From: Pararge aegeria
Taxonomy: Eukaryota > Arthropoda > Insecta > Lepidoptera > Nymphalidae
Assembly (NCBI RefSeq): GCF_905163445.1
Contig: NC_053180.1
Location: forward strand, 11,770,701 to 11,834,700
Direction: 5' to 3'
DNA length: 64,000 nt
Shown piece after piece: positions 1 through 11,606 of the stretch. The position numbers and the translations under genes are program-made. The first letter of the stretch is position 1, and every line of letters begins with the position of its first letter. The notes beneath the pieces are model-generated. The model saw only the letters and a program-made list of their open reading frames with translations. It searched no databases and was not told the DNA's origin.

Positions 1-1677
1 ATCTATATACTTCGGAATTCTCAAAAACTGTATCTCTTCTAGCCACTTGTATAGCAAGCGAGTTAGATATCGCGTACTATGATGAATAGGTCCACAAAGG
101 TTACCACTATAATAAATATTATCAACGTGTACAACTTATAAAGCTCCCACTACTGGGCTACTTTATTATAGGAAAAAGGGCTCTAGAGTATAATTGCTCC
201 ACGCTGCTATATTGGTGGTCTAAACATAGTATAATATATTATTATCCTGCTGTCTGTACCAAGTGTAGTTGAGCCGAACATAGAAAAGAAGCAAAGATAC
301 TGACACACTTTCCCTATTACAATATAAGATAGCGGGATTAAAAAAAAAACTAATTAAAAACGGGCGAAGTCGCTAGTAACAGGTAGTATAATATTTTTTA
401 CTCACACAAATTTCGTATGTTAGTGTTCGCAGAACTCGAATAGTAGTTGATGGATTTTTTTACATAGCGTTAAATTTTTTGTTATAGGTGTTCGCACATT
501 ATTCTGAATATCAGGCTGTAGCGAAGCGAAGCTAGGTTAAGCTAGTAAAATAAAAAAAAAACCCAAACAAAAAAGAATCATCTATTATAGATATTTTTGT
601 TTTGGAATACTTACTACAAATAATAATATTTTAAGAACTAAGAAAAGGTTCGCCACCCATTTAAGAGTACATTCAACTTTTAATACTGGGAGGGTAATTT
701 TCTTAGTAGTTTTTTCGCAACTGTCTGGCTTGGAAAGAGCTAATATAGGACAAAGAAAAAGAATTAATGAAAATGGCGCGCCGCAAGAGGCTCGCTATTT
801 TCTAAAATAGGAAGAGTATCTTAAGTGAAACCAAATATTAGGTACGCAGCTTTTATGAAACGAATTTTTAAAACATTTCTTGAAAAAAAACGTGTAAAAA
901 CGCACATTATTTTTGTTAGACAGGCTGTCGTTCATTCAGATGTAACAAAATTATGTATGACGGAACGCAAAGTTACGTGGCGTGGAATGTTATTTTTAAT
1001 TTTTACTTCACAATGTGTTGGGAACCCACCTTCAGGACCGTTTTCAATGTTCTGTAATCAAAAGGTCCCAGCAGGGACCTCATTGCAAAGCCTACGCTTT
1101 CCATCCGTCCGCAACAGTTGTTTCCAGGTTGTTGGTTGATTCGTTTTTTTTTTGCACAGAGAAAGTTAACGGGTTAAAGAAAGAAGTTAGCCTAGGTATG
1201 TAACGCTTCGGCCCGAACCGTATCTTTTCTATTTTTTCCAAACGATTTAAAACAACAAGAAGACGAGATAAAAAAATTATACAACAATGTCACAATAGTC
1301 TGAAATATAATATTGTCGATGCCGCGCTAGAAGACCTGTGTGTCTGTAATAAGTTCCACTACAATATCTTTTTCCACCATTCAAGCAAAAGCTTGTGACA
1401 TTAATGAAATTCAACGAACGAAAAATTCTTACAAGTAGCCCTTTCTAACAAACTGTCATTCTAAATGGCTATTTTTAAGCAGTGTTTATGTTTCTATGTT
1501 TTTTACGTTCGCTGATGAAACTGCATTCACGAAATTCAATTTAGGTACTTAAAAATAAGTTTACATGGAACCTGAGTTTGTTTGTAACAACACATGTTAT
1601 ATTAGTGGTAGTATGTGTAAATGTGTTTTATGCGTTATGTGTGTAAATATATAAATATTATATTTTTATTTGTAGAA
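1..1677. other. AT-rich non-coding DNA, only repeat traces
   Basis: No credible coding exon. Short open frames at 825-1203 have no family resemblance. A GGGCGAAGTCGCTAGTAA stretch near 362 and a GAAGCGAAGCTAGGTTAAGC stretch near 522 resemble ends of Helitron-like repeats but are too short to delimit. Confidence 0.6.
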
Positions 1678-1810
1678 ACCGATTAGCGACATTGGTTAAA
1701 TATAAGTGCGGGATCCTTAACAGACTAGTCCGTTACCATCTTAGACTGCATCATCACTTACAACGGTGAAGTTGTAGTCACGGGCGAAATTGTAGCGAAA
1801 TTAAAAAAAA
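1678..1810 (+). mobile_element. SINE B fragment, 3' part
   Basis: It matches the SINE B tail: ACCGATTAG, a decayed middle, TTACCATCTTAGACTGCATC, ATCACTTAC, and an A-rich end after a GAAATTGTAGCG stretch. The head and half the body are absent. Confidence 0.65.
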
Positions 1811-2459
1811 ATATATTTTTGTTGTATGGAATTTTTTGATAGACCGATTCTCTGATTACAACTGCAGGCAAGCTGAAATGCTAAGCCGATTTTTATGAAA
1901 TTTAGCATTAAGGTATCACAATCAGGTTCTGGAAAAATAATATTATATCGAATATAAATACCGATAATATCGATAATATTATACCTACTTAAATGAAAAA
2001 AAAGTTTCTTCTTAGCTGTGTTTTCTCATTTCAATAGTTTATAGGTACACGCGAGAGAATACGCTGGTTATTCTAGTCGCATATCAAATTGTTACTGTAA
2101 GTTGTATCACATAATTGATAACAATAATCGGTTATATCTACAAATTAGTACAAATAGATTGATTACATTTGTATCCGCTAAATGAACATCTGTACCTATT
2201 ATGTGATTACACGTACAATCATGTTATCTGATGTAATATGTTACCGATTGATCCTTTAGTGAGATTGAATATATAGTCACACCCCAGTTTGATATCAGCA
2301 GGTATTATGTTATTCATAACTGTCCGAGATTTTTTATAATTTTCCAATATTTATTTGGAGTAACCCTTCTCCTCCGACATTGTGGTCGGAGACCTTTTAC
2401 ATCCGGTTTCCTATTACAGACCAGGTTTGTAAAACAGTTAATTTATTGATAATAAAATA
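1811..2459. other. AT-rich non-coding DNA
   Basis: No open frame of note and no repeat recognised, apart from A/T runs. Confidence 0.5.
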
Positions 2460-2640
2460 TTAAATAATAGTAGCCAACGAATTAGTTTGGCCATCCAAAG
2501 GGGCAATGCTGCACGCATCTTAGGAACTGTGCCTCGCTGCGGTGGTTTCGAGGGCGTTTTAGATTTTATGTAGTTTTAAATAGTTTATTTTAAAGAATAA
2601 ATAATATAAGCTATAAGTTATTTAAATTTGTGAAGTTACT
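2460..2640 (+). mobile_element. LINE 3' end: last codons of a polymerase frame plus 3' UTR
   Basis: Codons 2493-2570 read IQRGNAARILGTVPRCGGFE and then GVLDFM before the stop at 2571. This C-terminal ending is seen in Jockey/CR1-type non-LTR elements of Lepidoptera. The AT-rich stretch after it would be the element's 3' UTR. The insertion is severely 5'-truncated. Confidence 0.5.
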
Positions 2641-2737
2641 TTTTGTTTAATTCTCATTTCTATGTTGGATATTTGGATATTATGTTGATACTGTATAAGA
2701 TTATTTAATTCTAGCTTGTGAAAGCCTAATAATATTA

Positions 2738-2935
2738 AATATTAATGTAAGATGGTGATAGCAAAACAAACAGTTGTGGGCTTCTTCTTACACCAGGGCG
2801 CGTTTGGAACTTTAGTTTTAAGTTTACGAATATGATTATCGCCATCATCTCACTACCATGTACACACTTTCCTGTAATGTACGCAATGTTAATGCCATCT
2901 ATGGGTCTACTTTCTTTTGGTTAAAATGTCGGCCT
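2738..2935 (+). mobile_element. LINE 3' UTR copy (same family as 37740-38510)
   Basis: It carries AGATGGTGATAGCAAAAC, GTTGTGGGCTTCTTCTTA, GCGTTTGGAACTTTAG and CTCACTACCATGTACAC, the same order of blocks as the 3' UTR behind the LINE frame at 37740-38245. No coding part remains. Confidence 0.75.
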
Positions 2936-2945
2936 ACCTTTCAGG

Positions 2946-3089
2946 CAGTGGCGTGCACTTCATACATGCACAAAAGCACTGCCTACCCTAAAATTGATAT
3001 ATAGCTCGAATAGGAGGAGAATTTTAGTCGTTTTGTGCAATTTTCTTGCTGTATGCATACCCTGGTAAGAAGCCCAGTGCACGCCACTG
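2946..3089 (+). mobile_element. hAT-like MITE, 144 bp, with perfect 8-bp target duplication
   Basis: It starts CAGTGGCGTGCACT and ends AGTGCACGCCACTG, a perfect 14-base terminal inverted repeat. It is flanked by CTTTCAGG at 2938-2945 and 3090-3097. CAGNG termini and 8-bp duplications are hallmarks of the hAT superfamily. At 144 bp it cannot encode a transposase, so it would need one from elsewhere. A sister copy lies at 15323-15465. Confidence 0.88.
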
Positions 3090-3097
3090 CTTTCAGG

Positions 3098-3720
3098 GGG
3101 ACCGAATTCGAATTCCCCCGGCACGCTACTTATAAAATTATTTAATTAAATAAAACTCGCCCTTAAGATAAAAAAAAACATAGTGAGCAGATGAGAGTTT
3201 TCCAGAATATTTTCAGTTGAATGCATCCACTACTGGCTGGTAATGACTTGATTTTGACGACGATGGTGATGACCACCGTAGTTTAACCCGCGTTAACTTC
3301 ACGAAACGCTATGTGAGCTTCGCAGGTTGGTATTATTGATAGACTTGGTAGATTAGATGTTTCCTTTGTACACTTCATGTATCTTATGTTCACAATCACA
3401 ATGTATGGTACATAAATAATAAATAAATAAATAAATATAGACGTAAACTGCTCAACATTTAAAAATGCGGTGAAAGCATATTATCTTGCAAAATTATGAC
3501 GACATTTATTATACCTTGATTATGTTTATTTTGATTATCTATATGTTCATAAGTATTTATGTATGATTGAGTATATATTAGTTTATTATTTTATATTTAT
3601 TTATTATATTTTTCTTATTTGGGTTTGGAGGTATAGACTTAAAGCGCATTATTATTTAAGGTGTATTTATAAAATACTTTTTTGTACTTCATAATGATTT
3701 ATACATACCTACAACAAAAA
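3098..3720. other. AT-rich non-coding DNA with an AATA-type run
   Basis: It holds a short tandem AATA run (3414-3438) that may be the tail of an old retroelement (ATGTATCTTATGTTCACAAT precedes it). No gene is visible. Confidence 0.5.
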
Positions 3721-4246
3721 TCTAGTATATATATATCTATATAATAGTGGCAAGCCTACAACTTTAGGCTAGCCATATGAAGAAAAAAGATTTTGAAGTC
3801 ATATAAGATAGGAATTCAATTTTATCTCAACTATAAGAGGAAATCTGGGTTTAGAAAAAATGTATTTTTATATACAGTGAGCTTGTTACGACAGTAACAT
3901 ATTAAATCAATGTTTCTATATCTACCTATCTTTCGTAGTAAATCAAATTTCTACGTGGGCATTAAAAATGTGTGACAAATGGGCAAAATTACATCTTCTG
4001 CGCCGATCCGATCCTATAATTGGTTTTCTTGAACCCTTCAGAGAGCACGTACGAAATTACTTACTTTGTATCAGCCGTGCTCTTTCTGAGAGATAATTTC
4101 GCAATATCTTCGTCGGACCTATCTAGTTCTTTCTATTTAAGCCACTCTGTGCCAAAGCATTTAAAAAAAATTTGGTACAAAAAAATATTTTTGGTTTTCA
4201 TACTATTGTAACTTATTGGATAGGAGCAGGCGTTACTTTGCGGAAA

Positions 4247-4542
4247 TCCATAATATATTATGAAAATTAAGCTTTATTTGCTATACTCCGCGAAAAGCAG
4301 GAGAATCTGGGTGGTGTAATTTATATGCAATGAATAATTGTTAAGATGACTAGACAATTATTAATTGTAAAGTCAACATCTCCTGAGGATGCTCTGGTTT
4401 CGGAGCGAAACGTGCATTGCCGAAGATCTGTTTCATGTGGAGTGAGATAAGGATTTAAGAAATTATTAATTACACCACACATATTCTCCTGCTTTTCGCG
4501 GAGTATGGCAAATTAAGCTTAATTTTCATAATATATTATGGA
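4247..4542. mobile_element. MITE with about 75-bp terminal inverted repeats
   Basis: Bases 4247-4321 and 4468-4542 are inverted copies of each other with only a few differences. They include CATAATATATTATGAAAATT at the tips and ATACTCCGCGAAAAGCAGGA inside. The 145-base core contains TTTCGGAGCGAAACGTGCAT and GCCGAAGATCTGTTTCATGT. There is no open frame. A degraded relative is at 57838-58045 and a terminal scrap at 31815-31850. The superfamily is undetermined because no target duplication is clear. Confidence 0.8.
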
Positions 4543-4564
4543 TTTTTATGAACAGCTGCACATT

Positions 4565-4925
4565 TTTGTGTGGAATACAAACCACCCTCAGCCCATTAAC
4601 GTCCACAACCTTCTTTCTCATAACCCTAACCCAACACGCTGCTGTACTGCACGCCATTATCACAAATTAGTGATAATAACCGGGTTTAACGTGCTGTTTA
4701 TGTAACGTGCTTTAACGGTTGAACCAATCATTTTGATGGCCGACAGCCGCACAAGCCACCCTCAGCCTATTAAATTCCACAACTGGGCACAAACCTCCTT
4801 TCTCATAACCCTAACCCTACACGCTGCTGTACTGCGCGCCATTATCACAAATTAGTGATAATAACCGGGTTTAACGTGCTGTTTAGGTAACGTGCTTTAA
4901 CGGTTGAACCAATTATTTTATGGCC
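4565..4925 (+). repeat. Tandem duplication of a roughly 175-bp unit
   Basis: Two adjacent units, about 4579-4746 and 4755-4926, share CTCATAACCCTAACCC-type starts, CACGCTGCTGTACTGC, CAAATTAGTGATAATAACCG and GTAACGTGCTTTAACGGTTG in the same order, and both end at ATGGCCGAC. The second unit runs straight into the head of a SINE A. The unit itself is not recognised. Confidence 0.8.
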
Positions 4926-5176
4926 GACTAGCGCAGTGGGCAGCGACCCTGCTTTCTGATTCATGGCCGTGGGTTCGATTCCCACAACTGGAACATGTTT
5001 GTGTGATGAGCACGCATGCTTTTCAGTGTCTGGGTGTTTATATGTATATTATAAGTATTTATGTATATTATTTATAAAAATATTCATCAGTCATCTTATT
5101 ACCCATAACGCCAAGCTACGCTTACTTTGGGGCTAGATGTGCGTATTGTCGTAGTATATTTATTTATTTATTATTT
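4919..5176 (+). mobile_element. SINE A, near full length
   Basis: It has the tRNA-like head GGCCGACTAGCGCAGTGGGC, the B-box-like GTGGGTTCGATTCCCACAAC, the body block CAGTGTCTGGGTGTTTATAT, the 3' block GCTACGCTTACTTTGGGGCT and a TATTTATTTATT tail. These are the features of a polymerase III SINE that borrows a LINE machinery. There is no intact tRNA fold, so it is not a tRNA gene. Confidence 0.88.
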
Positions 5177-5209
5177 TTAATTTCCATTCTCTTGGCAGGT
5201 ACTGTGTAT

Positions 5210-5322
5210 TTTTCTTTAACAGAAATATCTAACAAGTTTAGGAACGACCCTGGATTAGAACCCAGGGCCTTATGATCCATAGTTAAATATGCTCACCACT
5301 GGACTGTCGAGGCAGTTAACTC
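5210..5322 (-). mobile_element. tRNA-headed SINE fragment (another family)
   Basis: On the minus strand, CAGTCCAGTGGTGAGCATAT and CCCTGGGTTCTAATCCAGGG form A-box-like and B-box-like stretches separated by a normal tRNA distance. The body after them is short and not recognised. Confidence 0.45.
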
Positions 5323-5719
5323 GCGGTGAAAACAGACGTGAAATCAATAATATCTATAACATAAACTTAAACAAATACTAATATTATTTATTTCAAGAAG
5401 TCAGAGTGCTGACTTTTACCACTGTTCCTACAGTGTTCGTGTGAAATGGCAAGTCTGTGGATTTGTTGTGTCTCTTTGACCGGTTCTAGATGTAGAGACG
5501 AAGCCTACTGAAAAGAAACTCTGAAATTGCTCGTTACGAAGTTTTAAATTTATTTACTAAATTTTGTTTGCTTTCGGTAATTGTCGTACACCGTGTAACT
5601 AACATGATGACGACGAAAATAAACGAAAGAAGTAATTTTGCGAACAAACTACGTTAAAATGTATAAAAAAATATGCAGTATTTTACAATGTTAGTTTGAA
5701 GCGGCCGTGAATCAACACT

Positions 5720-5895
5720 ACTATTATAAATGCAAAAGAGTGTTTGTTTGTTTATCTGTTTGTCCTTCCTTCACGCCTAAACAGCCATTCAACTTAATTT
5801 GGGGCATAAAATTAGTCAAAAGCACGAAGTGTATGACAGGCTACTTTTTATCCCAAGAAAACAAAGAGTTCCTACGGGGTTTGTAAAAAAATGTC
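5720..5895 (+). mobile_element. Helitron-like repeat fragment
   Basis: It contains CTATTATAAATGCAAAAGAG, GTTTGTTTGTTTATCTGTTT, GGCTACTTTTTATCCCAAGA and AGTTCCTACGGGGTTTGT, the block order of a non-autonomous repeat common in Lepidoptera and shared with 42605-42790. The 3' end is missing. Confidence 0.5.
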
Positions 5896-6645
5896 TCGTA
5901 TTATAGGTATTTTATTTTATTCGACATATTAGCCATTTTCGATCTGTCATAATGTTTTTTTGTTCATTTTTCAATCTACGGAGCTATAATAGACGGAAAG
6001 ACTTTGAAGCTTCTCTTCCAGCATTCCTGTCCAGTTTGTGTGTGCGTATATCGTAATATTTATAAATAATAAATGAGTCAATAGAAATTGCGCCATATAG
6101 TGTTTACTACGCGAAAAACTTAGACAAATCCAACGATAAAAAATAAAATAGTTTGGGAGTAAAGAGGCAACAGATAAACATAGTACTCTATAACCATGAC
6201 TCATACATAGTTAGAGAATAGTAAAAACAATGTAAATCAATTCGATCTACATCGGAAAATCCTAAAATGTGATTAGGGTCCCGCAATAAGATCGTCCCGA
6301 AATCAGAGCGCTGTCCCGGTTAATTGTGCTCCCGGGAAATCTATCTTGTTTTACTGCGTCCACTTTAAATCCAGTTTTTTGGTCGGTTCTATCGGCCATT
6401 GGGAATAAAATTGGAATTGGGAAACTAAAACGTTTGACGGGTTAGGCTTTGATGTACACTCCCTTTATGTTGGTTTTGTCGTCTTCCTTATGTAAATAGT
6501 TGTTTGAAGCGATTGATTACTTTGAAGGCCTTAATAAAACATATGCTCATATCTATTATTTATGTTATAGATAATAGATATTCTATCGATCATGTTTCAG
6601 CACTTCTAAATGGCCATTTTTTTTCAATCATGATATTATTTTGTT
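5896..6645. other. AT-rich non-coding DNA
   Basis: No gene or repeat recognised. A slightly more GC-rich stretch at 6275-6345 has no coding pattern. Confidence 0.5.
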
Positions 6646-6646
6646 A

Positions 6647-6886
6647 AAGGCCGATTTGCCAAGTGGGTAGTGACCCCCGAAGTGGACAATGTTTGTGTGA
6701 TGAACATTAATGTTTTTCAGTGGGTGGTTATCTTTTAGTAAGTATTCATAATAAGTATTTATTTACATTATTCATTATTCATAAATATTCATTACTTATC
6801 TTAGTACCTAATCCCAAAATAAGCTAAGCTTACTATGGTGCTAGATGGCGATGTGTGTAGTGTCGTAATATATTTATTTATTATCA
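6647..6886 (+). mobile_element. SINE A with internal deletion
   Basis: The head GGCCGATTTGCCAAGTGGGT is followed directly by GGACAATGTTTGTGTGATGA. Most of the tRNA-like part, including the B box, is therefore lost. The body and TATTTATTTATT tail are kept. Confidence 0.8.
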
Positions 6887-9645
6887 CTAGCCTACATTTA
6901 GGAAGTTAGCGCTGTCCAACTCCATCCCCCAGGGAGTATTTTAAGCCCTCGGTCTTCGTTTTCACTAACATGTTGATAGTAAAAGTTATAACCCCCAACC
7001 TTAGAGAAGCGTAAAATACCTTTATCATGTGAGAGAGCTGCCTTATGGGGCATAAATAGATTGAAGTTGATGATGAAGATTTTAAGCTACTGATATTAAC
7101 TTTGTCGCATTCATCTATACCGTACCTTATATTCGAATTCCAGGCACTCGTAGCGTTGTATATAACATCTTCCATTACATTCGTTCCTTAGTTTGTCTAA
7201 TAACAGCCGTAATAGGTTGAAAGCAACTAAATTTGGTCAGGTGCTAATCTAAGGTGGTAATCTACCACTATAAGTTTGTCCAGGTGACTGGGCAGGTATT
7301 GGGCAATCTGATCAAAATAATGTTTTTAAGGCAAGTAGAGGCAGAATAAAACAGCACTAGTTAATCTTTTACTACAATTTACAATTGTTGCGCGTGTTCG
7401 CGGACATATTATATGGACAGTGACTGGTGTATGCATTTCCGACCCGCAATATCTAAAGTGCATAATATAATGTATGCGGTACCATGTGCATCTTGCATAT
7501 GCCCCTACTACACCCCCCTAGATGCGGCTAACGAGTTTGTAAAAGTAATGATAGTAGAGATCAAAAAGATATCAAACTAGAACTGCTGGCCGCTTCAACC
7601 GCGTGTCCCCACTTCGGTCAAACTAAGTGATAAAACGGACAGATATATATCAGACACATTTACATAGTTTACACATTTTATAAAGATTTCAGCCTTAGGT
7701 TTCTGACACCAGAAAACTCACATCTTATGCTGCGGGTTAAGAAAATTTACGGTATTCGGCTAGGAAGCTTTAATGGTCCATCCATTGTTTTTCTATATGT
7801 GTCCTTATTCGGGGCAGAGAGCAAACACAATATCTTTTCTGTGCGACCTATAGACGCGTTTTTGCTTTCGTTTTGAACTAAGTTTAATCTGAGTTTGTGT
7901 TTTCGCTATCGTCACCAGGTAGTTTTAAAATTCCCCTTTTGCGTTTGCACTATGGGTTCTTGCCGGTTTATTCTAGGTAGAATCTGCCTTCCGAAACGGT
8001 TGTAGAGTCACTATAAACGGACAGACTTGACGTTTCAAAAGTATACTAGGCCTATTTGAAATAAATGAATTTTGAGTACTGGTCTGGAAATGTGGCCTTG
8101 TTATTCATGCAGGTTGTACGCAATCTAAAACTACTCGTACTTACGATGTCGTATTACATTTATACCACCACTACGCAACTTCTATGCACCTAAACTGGTT
8201 TAGATGCATAAGGTATTATTTTAATTCTCACATCATCATTAGTGACATATGCTATAGATTTAAAAAAAAATAATGCCCAATGGTGGCATATGACAGAGTT
8301 CAGCAGTTTATATTTTTTGCCTTCCTACCTACTTGTTCTGTCCTTTTTTTAGAGCAGTAGCTCAGGCTCGATAAAGATATTTTTTACTAACTTTCACCTT
8401 TACCGCTACAAACTACCAAAGAAAGTTGCAGTAAAGTATACAGTTAGATGTACTTAAGGTCAAAATATAACTTGTTGCTTTAAATTAAATCAAAAAAAGT
8501 TTTGCACCAAAGTTATTCCAATACCTGTGGGGATTATTTGGCGTAAATAAATTTATTCCGACAGGTACCGGATAAGTCAGTGCAACGAATTTCCCGTGAG
8601 ATGAGAATTTGTTTGGGATACGAAAAATTTCGTATACAAAATTGGTCCGATATACACGGATGGTTACAGTTCGTTGTAGAATTAAAACCTTTATTTCTAA
8701 AAACTAAGTTTTAGCATTTTATAGTCTCTATTTGCCATAGGTGCGTGAGGTTTTATTAAATCATTGAACGAGTTCTGTATTAAGTAAACTTTGTCTGTTT
8801 GAAAGCGCAAGCTGCTAAACAGAATTCATTTTATTGAATTGGGCACAGATTAAATAACTGTAGAAGAGATATTTTACTTAAAGTTTGAGTTGCGATAGTG
8901 AGGAAAATAGCACTAAATAATTTGTTATTGAACATTTATATTTGTTATCTAAAAGACAACTCTACAAGTAGAGTAACAGACAAAAAAATAATTTTAGACC
9001 TATTGTTTCCATTACGTTGCCTAACCCCACCACCCCGCTTTGTAGTAGTGGGCTGAATCTAAAAGCTAAACCTTTATGAGGGAAGACCAGTAGTAGTAAA
9101 TTAAAAGTGCGAGAGCCGTAAGTCTGCATGTTTACGATTTAAAAAATTATTATTACAAAGAAAATATGCATCTATGTTAATTTTAGGCGATAAGGTTACA
9201 TAAAGAAGAGTTTAAAAATTTTACCCCCTTTAAAGGTAACATACCGGTGAGGGAGCTTATCACTTTTATTTACTGACAGTTAGCTAGATAAAGTTTTGAT
9301 TTTAAAATCATCCTCTAGGCAGTTTAAAGATGGGATAATTAGACGTAACGTACTCTTACATAAGCGACACAAAGCCTTTGACGAACTGATGAGAGTGAAA
9401 ATATGAGAAAATTGTATAAACCGTCACATTTCAAGAGAAGCCTCACAGGAAGTTCAGTAACAGGATGTGAGCTTATCTGCCTCTCATTTCTACCCGCAGT
9501 TTGTTTTTGGTTCAAGTTATAAGAGAATCGAGAAATTTTATCTTTTTTATAGAATATTTTATACCATAATATATAGTTTTATGTTTTTTTAACATAATAT
9601 ATAATTTACCACTGCCCGCGACTTCGTCCTAGGCTTCTTTTATTT
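6887..9645. other. Long AT-rich non-coding stretch
   Basis: About 2.7 kb without a credible exon or clear repeat. The open frame at 6906-7175 (minus) has no family resemblance. A GCCCGCGACTTCGTCCTAGG scrap near 9615-9634 looks like the reverse end of a Helitron-like repeat. Confidence 0.5.
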
Positions 9646-9689
9646 TAGGTTTTTGAAAATCGCAATCTTGCCGAGAATGTCAGTAAGGA

Positions 9690-10080
9690 TGCAGTCGTTT
9701 TCTGATATTGGTGTAGAAGTTAGTTGGCTCTTAAGCAAACATGCCTGTCGATGAACAAACCCGCGCCAAATCCAACAGCATCCTAAACCCGTTATTGTAC
9801 CGCACCCTTAGAGTGTCCAATGTCTTCTTTGTGAGGTTGACCTACAGTCTTCCTGTGTAGAGGTTTTGGCAGTATACCTTAAACAGCAATTTTTTGACTC
9901 CCTTACTACATCGAACCTGCGGGCGAACATATTATACCTTACTGCAAAGGCTATTCTTTCCCGCAATGTCCACCTGACCTCTATGGTCCTCCGTAACATA
10001 GTGAACCAGGTACTTGAATTGGGACACACGTTTAAGTGGGGTAGCATTAAGTGCAATCAAAGGCTCATATAGCACATGCC
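9690..10080 (-). mobile_element. Non-LTR LINE relic, region after the reverse transcriptase fingers
   Basis: Minus-strand frames read TPLKRVSQFKYLVHYVTEDH, then further on LRVRYNNGFRMLLDLARVCS and TGMFA. These are the conserved pieces that follow the YADD region in a lepidopteran non-LTR retrotransposon. Frameshifts and stops break it. The open frames on both strands here are by-products of this relic. Confidence 0.65.
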
Positions 10081-10850
10081 TACGAGGGGCCCTAAATATC
10101 AGGTAGTCACATTTGGCTTCGTTATAAATTAACCCATGTCAGGAAGCTTATTATTGACCAGATATCAAAATTATTACTCCGTATTATTATTGTCACAATA
10201 TTTTTATTAAAAAAAATAGCAAAAAATCTTGCTTAAGATTTTAGCTAGAGGCAACATTGATTTTTTGATACTGAATCGTTGCATGTCATTGAACTAATAA
10301 CCATATAATCTCAAAACTAAAAAAGATTTTGGGAAATACAAAACAAAATATGGAAAGAAATATATAGAACTGTTTTCAACGATTTGTATGTCATGTTAGT
10401 TTACAAGAAATATTAAACCTGATACTGCTGTTTGTATTTACTATTGCGATTCTAGAACAATGAAGAGGCATAGTTTTAGGACTAAATATAGTTATGAATG
10501 CTGTCCAATGTTCCCAGCATTACATCGTCGGATTCGATTTCAATAGGCAACGTTTATATTTGCAATTTTTGATGATGAGGAATCGATGTTCAATTCACTT
10601 CACTTCAATGTAAATATATATTTATATTGAAGTATTTGTTTGTGTATTATGTTTTTTTCGTCCACGTTGAGGAAATATCCGTATTCATTATTAATTAAAG
10701 AAAAAAATTAAATAACCAAAATAGTCTATAATCCACTATGGTATTTTTTAAATATTTTATCCCACAAATTAAAGAGGATAACCATTTCGGTAGGTATACA
10801 GTCGAGACTAAATTTTTTTTTAATAACTACTTAGATGATGAAGAGTGTAA
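10081..10850. other. AT-rich non-coding DNA
   Basis: No gene or repeat recognised. Confidence 0.5.
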
Positions 10851-10856
10851 GTTTTT

Positions 10857-11566
10857 ACGGGACGCAGCGTACTGCTGCATATTCCTTTTCTATCTTCACC
10901 TACCTCCATGAATGAGATACGTATTTTTTTCAATCGTACTGGTAGTATCAAAAAACAACCTTCGATATTAAGTACATATAGTATTTAAACTTATTTAAAC
11001 AAGCGACTGCGGTGTGGTCAATAAATATAATAATCGCTAAAGGAAAAATCGAAACCGCATTGTTCGCTTATTCGTACCTATGGTAAAGGTTAACCGAGAA
11101 AATTTCTAACACTTTTTATTTTACATTTTGACGGCCGATTGGCGCGGTGGGCAGCGACCTTGCTTTCTGAGTCCAAGACCGTTATTGTATATTATAAGTA
11201 TTTATGTATATTATTCATAAAAATATTCATCAGTATATCAATACCCATAACACAAGCTACGCTTACTTTGGGTCTAGATGGCGGTTTGTATTGTCGTAGT
11301 ATATTTATTTATTTATTTATTTAGTTTTAAGGCTAAAGTTTTCTTACCCGTCCTCATCCGATTGGAGGCTTAAAATAATGAGTGATTAAAGCTCCAAGAG
11401 CAAGAAAGGACATATTAATTGACCTCAGTCGTTTGTTTAATAATATGAAAATACTATATGTATATGTTAATAACTTTCATTTTTTTTTAGAAAAAAAATA
11501 ACGTTTAGCATCTCATTCATGTAGGTAGGTTTAGATAGAATATGCAGCAGTACGCTGCATCCCGTA
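10857..11566. repeat. Fold-back element: inverted arms around a SINE A
   Basis: Bases 10857-10920 and 11511-11566 are inverted copies. Both carry GCAGCGTACTGCTGCATATT, CACCTACCTCCATG-like and AATGAGAT blocks, with an 8-base difference in arm length. About 590 bases separate them, including the SINE A at 11132-11322. Either one foldback transposon was hit by a SINE, or two opposite copies of one repeat landed close together. Confidence 0.6.
11132..11322 (+). mobile_element. SINE A with internal deletion
   Basis: The head GGCCGATTGGCGCGGTGGGC jumps after GTCCAAGACCG to TTATTGTATATTATAAGTAT, so the B box and the TGTCTGGG block are lost. The CTACGCTTACTTTGGGTCTA block and ATTT tail remain. Confidence 0.82.
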
Positions 11567-11606
11567 ATTTACGCAGGCGAAGCAGCAGGGCACATCTAGT
11601 AATATT
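11565..11606 (+). mobile_element. Scrap of a Helitron-like 3' end
   Basis: TTTACGCAGGCGAAGCAGCA followed by GGGCACATCTAGTAAT resembles the end of repeats such as 54785-55275 (GCGGACGAAGTCGC..CTAG). It is too short to classify firmly. Confidence 0.35.

Noticed and set aside
4613..4635. CATAACCCTAACCCAACACG looked like telomere-type repeats
   Set aside because: There are only two CCCTAA-like units. Insect telomeres use TTAGG arrays, and the motif is part of a tandem duplicated unit.
4919..4992. tRNA gene-like sequence with A and B boxes (also at 12086, 19480, 27531, 39719, 39878)
   Set aside because: These are heads of SINE families with bodies and tails, present in many copies and without a sound cloverleaf.
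9808..10072. Open frames on both strands
   Set aside because: By-products of a dead LINE polymerase on the minus strand.
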